From assembly GCA_029204225.1 (NCBI GenBank), contig CM055110.1, positions 42,387,862 to 42,451,861 of the forward strand: a DNA stretch of 64,000 nt, written 5' to 3'. Below, one piece after another: positions 61,299 through 64,000 of this stretch (positions are counted from its first letter, which is position 1; every line of letters begins with the position of its first letter). The DNA is from Diphasiastrum complanatum. Its lineage: Eukaryota; Streptophyta; Lycopodiopsida; Lycopodiales; Lycopodiaceae. The position numbers and the translations under genes were made by a program. Under the pieces are notes generated by a model. That model was not told the origin of the DNA and did not search any database. It worked only from the letters and a program-made list of their open reading frames with translations.

Positions 61299-61311
61299 GG
61301 CTCTGATACCA
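61299..61311 (-). other. Copia-D primer-binding site (Met-tRNA)
   Basis: 'ggctctgatacca', reverse complement of TGGTATCAGAGCC, next to the LTR start at 61312. Confidence 0.95.
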
Positions 61312-62027
61312 TGACAAAATTTCTAGAATTCACACGTGTGGGGAATGTCCACAAGTATGATTGACCTTGATTAAGCTTTGTGATTAGCACATTAACCTGA
61401 TTCTAGATTGTTAAGCAAGATCTGGTTCAGAAGAAATGGCTTAACCACAATCTAGCATGCTAAGCTTCAGAATATGATAGCAATGAATCAAATAATGAAC
61501 AAAAGTACAATATTTTAGTGTATTAACATTAGCTTCAACACGAGTTAGAGAGAGAGAGCTAGAGAGATAACAAGCAAAATAGTTTAGATCCAAAATGGCA
61601 TGAGGTAGCTACAAAACTTTGGTTCTTCATCATTGATTGTGAGGAGAGCTACACATATTTATGGAGTTTGGGGTAGCTCGAGGTAGAGCCACATCTATCC
61701 ATTCTAAGATGACAACTAAAGTGACAATTAGAGTCTATGTGACATTTGTCACTTGCCATGCATGAAATTCTACCAACTTTTTACAAGTGTACTAGTTCTA
61801 ACTAACAAAATACAAATCATCATGCATGTGTCCATTATAGTTTGTGCATGCCTTGCATGTCACTATGGATCACTTACAATTAATGCATGTGAATTGCCAC
61901 GAGTTTCTACAAGCACGAATTTGCCAATTCTATGTCTACAAACTATATGCAAGTTGTATTCTTCAATCTAGATATTACATAACCATGTAGCTCGAGTTCT
62001 ATGTAGGCCAAACTTGGCATTTTGCAT
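61312..62027 (-). repeat. Copia-D 5' LTR, outer end uncertain
   Basis: The inner end 'tgacaaaatttctagaatt' is fixed by the primer site. CACACGTGTG is at 61331-61340. A TATA-like 'ccataaatatg' (minus strand) lies near 61648. The outer end is a guess; 'cttggcattttgca' near 62014-62027 is one candidate. No second LTR was found in the window. Confidence 0.55.
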
Positions 62028-62249
62028 TTATGAGCTACATACTTGCATGGTACAACATTTGTAGCAAGCCAAGAAATCAATATGATTTGTTTTTCTAATT
62101 TTAACAAGTTGTTCAATTGTCATTAGGAAAGATAGAATTTTATGAACCAAAGACATCATAGGAATAGAGTATTTGTTCAAGACGGTTCTAGAGTAGATAA
62201 AAAGAGGCAATCCAATATAGCTAGTAGGAAAATTCATAATAGCACACAT
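62028..62249 (-). pseudogene. Possible LINE RT scrap
   Basis: The 73-codon minus-strand stretch contains 'NFPTSYIGLPLFIYSRTVLN', reminiscent of the 'P..YLGLPL' region after the catalytic part of plant LINE reverse transcriptases. The match is short and nothing else supports it. Confidence 0.25.
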
Positions 62250-63100
62250 CTCATTATAAAAAAGGATGAGGATAGATAAATTTTATGCAATCATATAGCT
62301 AGAAAAGTATGCATTGTGATAGACAAGAAAAACACCATAAATGTTTTTTTTCTCCACATTAAAGAAGAAGAAACTCACAATAAAGTTCATATGTTAGTAT
62401 CTCTAGATAACCTAAAATTAGAGAGCCAATCACAATCAAAATCCTTTTCTCAAGAGGTAAGTTGTACATGTAGTATATCATCATCATAATCTAATTATTG
62501 CCTCCCAAAAAAGTGTCAAATTCCTTTGGTTGATGATAGGACCATTAGAAGCCAGAGAAGCAAACTCTAAATAAATAAATATTATCTTGCCTCTTTTCAA
62601 CAAGTTCCAAACTTTGGTATACACTAGGACATATGAAAAAAGTTGAGATAGAAGTTGACAACTTTCTCTCCTATGACGTGTACTAGGACATCAAGCTAAA
62701 GATGAATGGAAGTTTTTGAAGAGTACACATGTTAGGAGTGGACTCAACTTCAATAAAAAAAAACTAGCAAAACCTGACAGTCTTTAAAGGATGGATAAGT
62801 TTCAACCATTTAGATGTGATGTTAAAAAGATATGGCCACATTGTCAACAATTTGATCTACATTTACAAAAGTCTAACGACGTCTATGAAGTTGCTACAAG
62901 ATGTGCCTTTCATAGTTATGCTTTTTTAAACCAATTGTCGTATATGTACTTATGCTATAGTGGTTTCCTAATTTGTTTCACTTTTATTACATTCTTAGTC
63001 GTTTTCAGCATGCCAATCTAAAAAAAATCATGATTAATATAACAGATTGAAAAATAAATATAATTGCTTTCAATTTTTAATTGGCATATACAATATCTAT
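62250..63100. other. AT-rich non-coding stretch
   Basis: No gene recognised; the open stretch 62791-63021 has no known domain. 'actaggacat' occurs twice, near 62623 and 62681. Confidence 0.45.
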
Positions 63101-63103
63101 GTC

Positions 63104-63345
63104 TACATTAAGTTAACATGTCTTAACTAATCATACCGAGGTTTTTGGAATTTTTTTTTAATTCTTTAGATCTCTAGCTTGCCTATCATTGTTTTGGAAG
63201 GAGGGGTTTTTGTTTGGGAAACCTACATTAAGTGGACATGTCTTGACTAATCATAAGAGGTCGTCGCACTTTACTATAATAATTCTTTAGATCTCTATCT
63301 TGACTCTCATTGTTTTGGAATGGGGTGCCCAGGGGGGGGGGGGGG
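63104..63345. repeat. Tandem duplication (~118-bp unit) ending in a G run
   Basis: 'ctacattaagt.aacatgtct' through 'ttctttagatctct' to 'tcattgttttggaa' occurs at about 63104-63222 and again at 63223-63335. A third start may follow at about 63360 ('gggaaaccta'). A run of about 14 G lies at 63333-63346. Confidence 0.8.
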
Positions 63346-64000
63346 GCGTTTGGGGTGTCTTGGGAAACCTATTTTTAGTTATCCTAAAAAAAAACTTGCG
63401 AAATAATGGGGATTCCATTAATGTACTTTGTTTATTTTGTAGAGCACTGGTGGGTGGTGTGCGTGTTTCCACATCCCCACCTAATGATTGATTTTGGCCT
63501 TGAACCATGAATAGGCCTTTACTAGTTAACACCTGAAATCATGACCCGAGACACTCCAGTCCATATGAGAAATTACGCAACATTCGACATGAAGGTTGTG
63601 TAAAGCAGACGGAGAGTTGGGTAAGTGAGAGACCATTCATTAAATCAATTTAGAAATGTCATTGGAATCTGATGCCGAGATTATGCTGTCTCAACAAGCT
63701 GTAAACGATTCACTCATGTCGAGGCTCTAATTTCCATGGAAGAGGGAATTCTTCTTTGACAAAAACGAACTGCCATGCGCTTTCGTGGTAAAAGAGGACA
63801 CTGATCATAACACTGCCAGCAGTCCTTTAGTGTTTCTGAACAGCCGACAGACTTCGTGGTATTAGAGTCAATCCTCTATACAGCTCAGAACACAGAATGA
63901 GGTGAAAAGGAAGGAAAAAAAAGTCCTTTCACCTCAACAAATGAATATAATAATAGTCTTGCAGCTGACCTCTCAAAAGACGTCTGAAGTTGATTTCACA
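63346..64000. other. No gene recognised
   Basis: End of window. Open stretches across the G run (63287-63532, 63300-63491) are low-complexity artefacts. No repeat or regulatory motif stands out in the last 500 bp. Confidence 0.45.

Overview
The window is nuclear DNA from a flowering plant; the species cannot be told from the sequence. The evidence is long terminal repeat (LTR) retrotransposons of the plant Ty1/copia and Ty3/gypsy groups, plant-type Met-tRNA primer-binding sites, long GA/CT microsatellites, and a pseudogene of a plant aleurain-like cysteine protease. No intact host gene was found. Nearly all coding signal is retrotransposon debris: frameshifted, stop-riddled and nested. The region looks like old, repeat-filled intergenic DNA.

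Layout. 0.4-1.8 kb: decayed coding remnants of unknown origin. 2.2-6.2 kb: a plus-strand gypsy element (gag/protease, RT, RNase H, start of integrase) broken by a foreign insert at 6181. 7.2-11 kb: further gypsy pieces (protease, integrase C-terminus, an unknown ORF, a reversed RT fragment). 12.3-16.5 kb: a gypsy protease scrap and a minus-strand copia (Copia-A) split by a 1.7-kb insert. 16.6-17.8 kb: gypsy gag plus broken RT. 17.8-19.0 kb: an AT-rich non-coding repeat whose inverted relative lies near 45.7-46.0 kb. 19.2-23.3 kb: the aleurain pseudogene, GA arrays and unrecognised sequence. 23.4-26.8 kb: an LTR-like remnant and unknown minus-strand coding debris.

The core is a nested block at 26.85-42.65 kb. 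An old copia (Copia-B) received two later insertions whose target-site duplications are visible. One is a pol-less LTR element, called LARD1 here (27212-32547, TSD AACTC), in its LTR. The other is a complete copia-like element, Copia-C (32860-38624, TSD CTTTA), in its RNase H tail. Copia-B also took a CACTA-like miniature transposon (39227-39594, TSD GTT). At about 39.89 kb Copia-B joins a second LARD copy (LARD2).

Copia-C has gag, protease, integrase and RNase H, but about 900 bp of unrelated sequence stands where its RT should be. The LARDs carry a 625-codon reading frame that begins like copia gag, has a zinc knuckle with Tyr in place of His, and then holds two copies of an unknown ~90-residue module. 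A related motif occurs in the Copia-C replacement segment. These LTRs and leaders also share the palindrome CACACGTGTG, found ten times.

42.65-46.0 kb is a long non-coding repeat. 46.7-51.5 kb is a plus-strand copia (Copia-E) interrupted by a solo LTR with TSD CTTTC. 51.55-53.5 kb holds another copia gag fused to a Copia-B/C-type LTR. 53.5-56.6 kb is non-coding with a motif cluster and two long GA arrays. 56.7-61.3+ kb is minus-strand copia debris (Copia-D) with two more CACTA-like MITEs. The rest is non-coding apart from a doubtful LINE-like scrap and a local tandem duplication.
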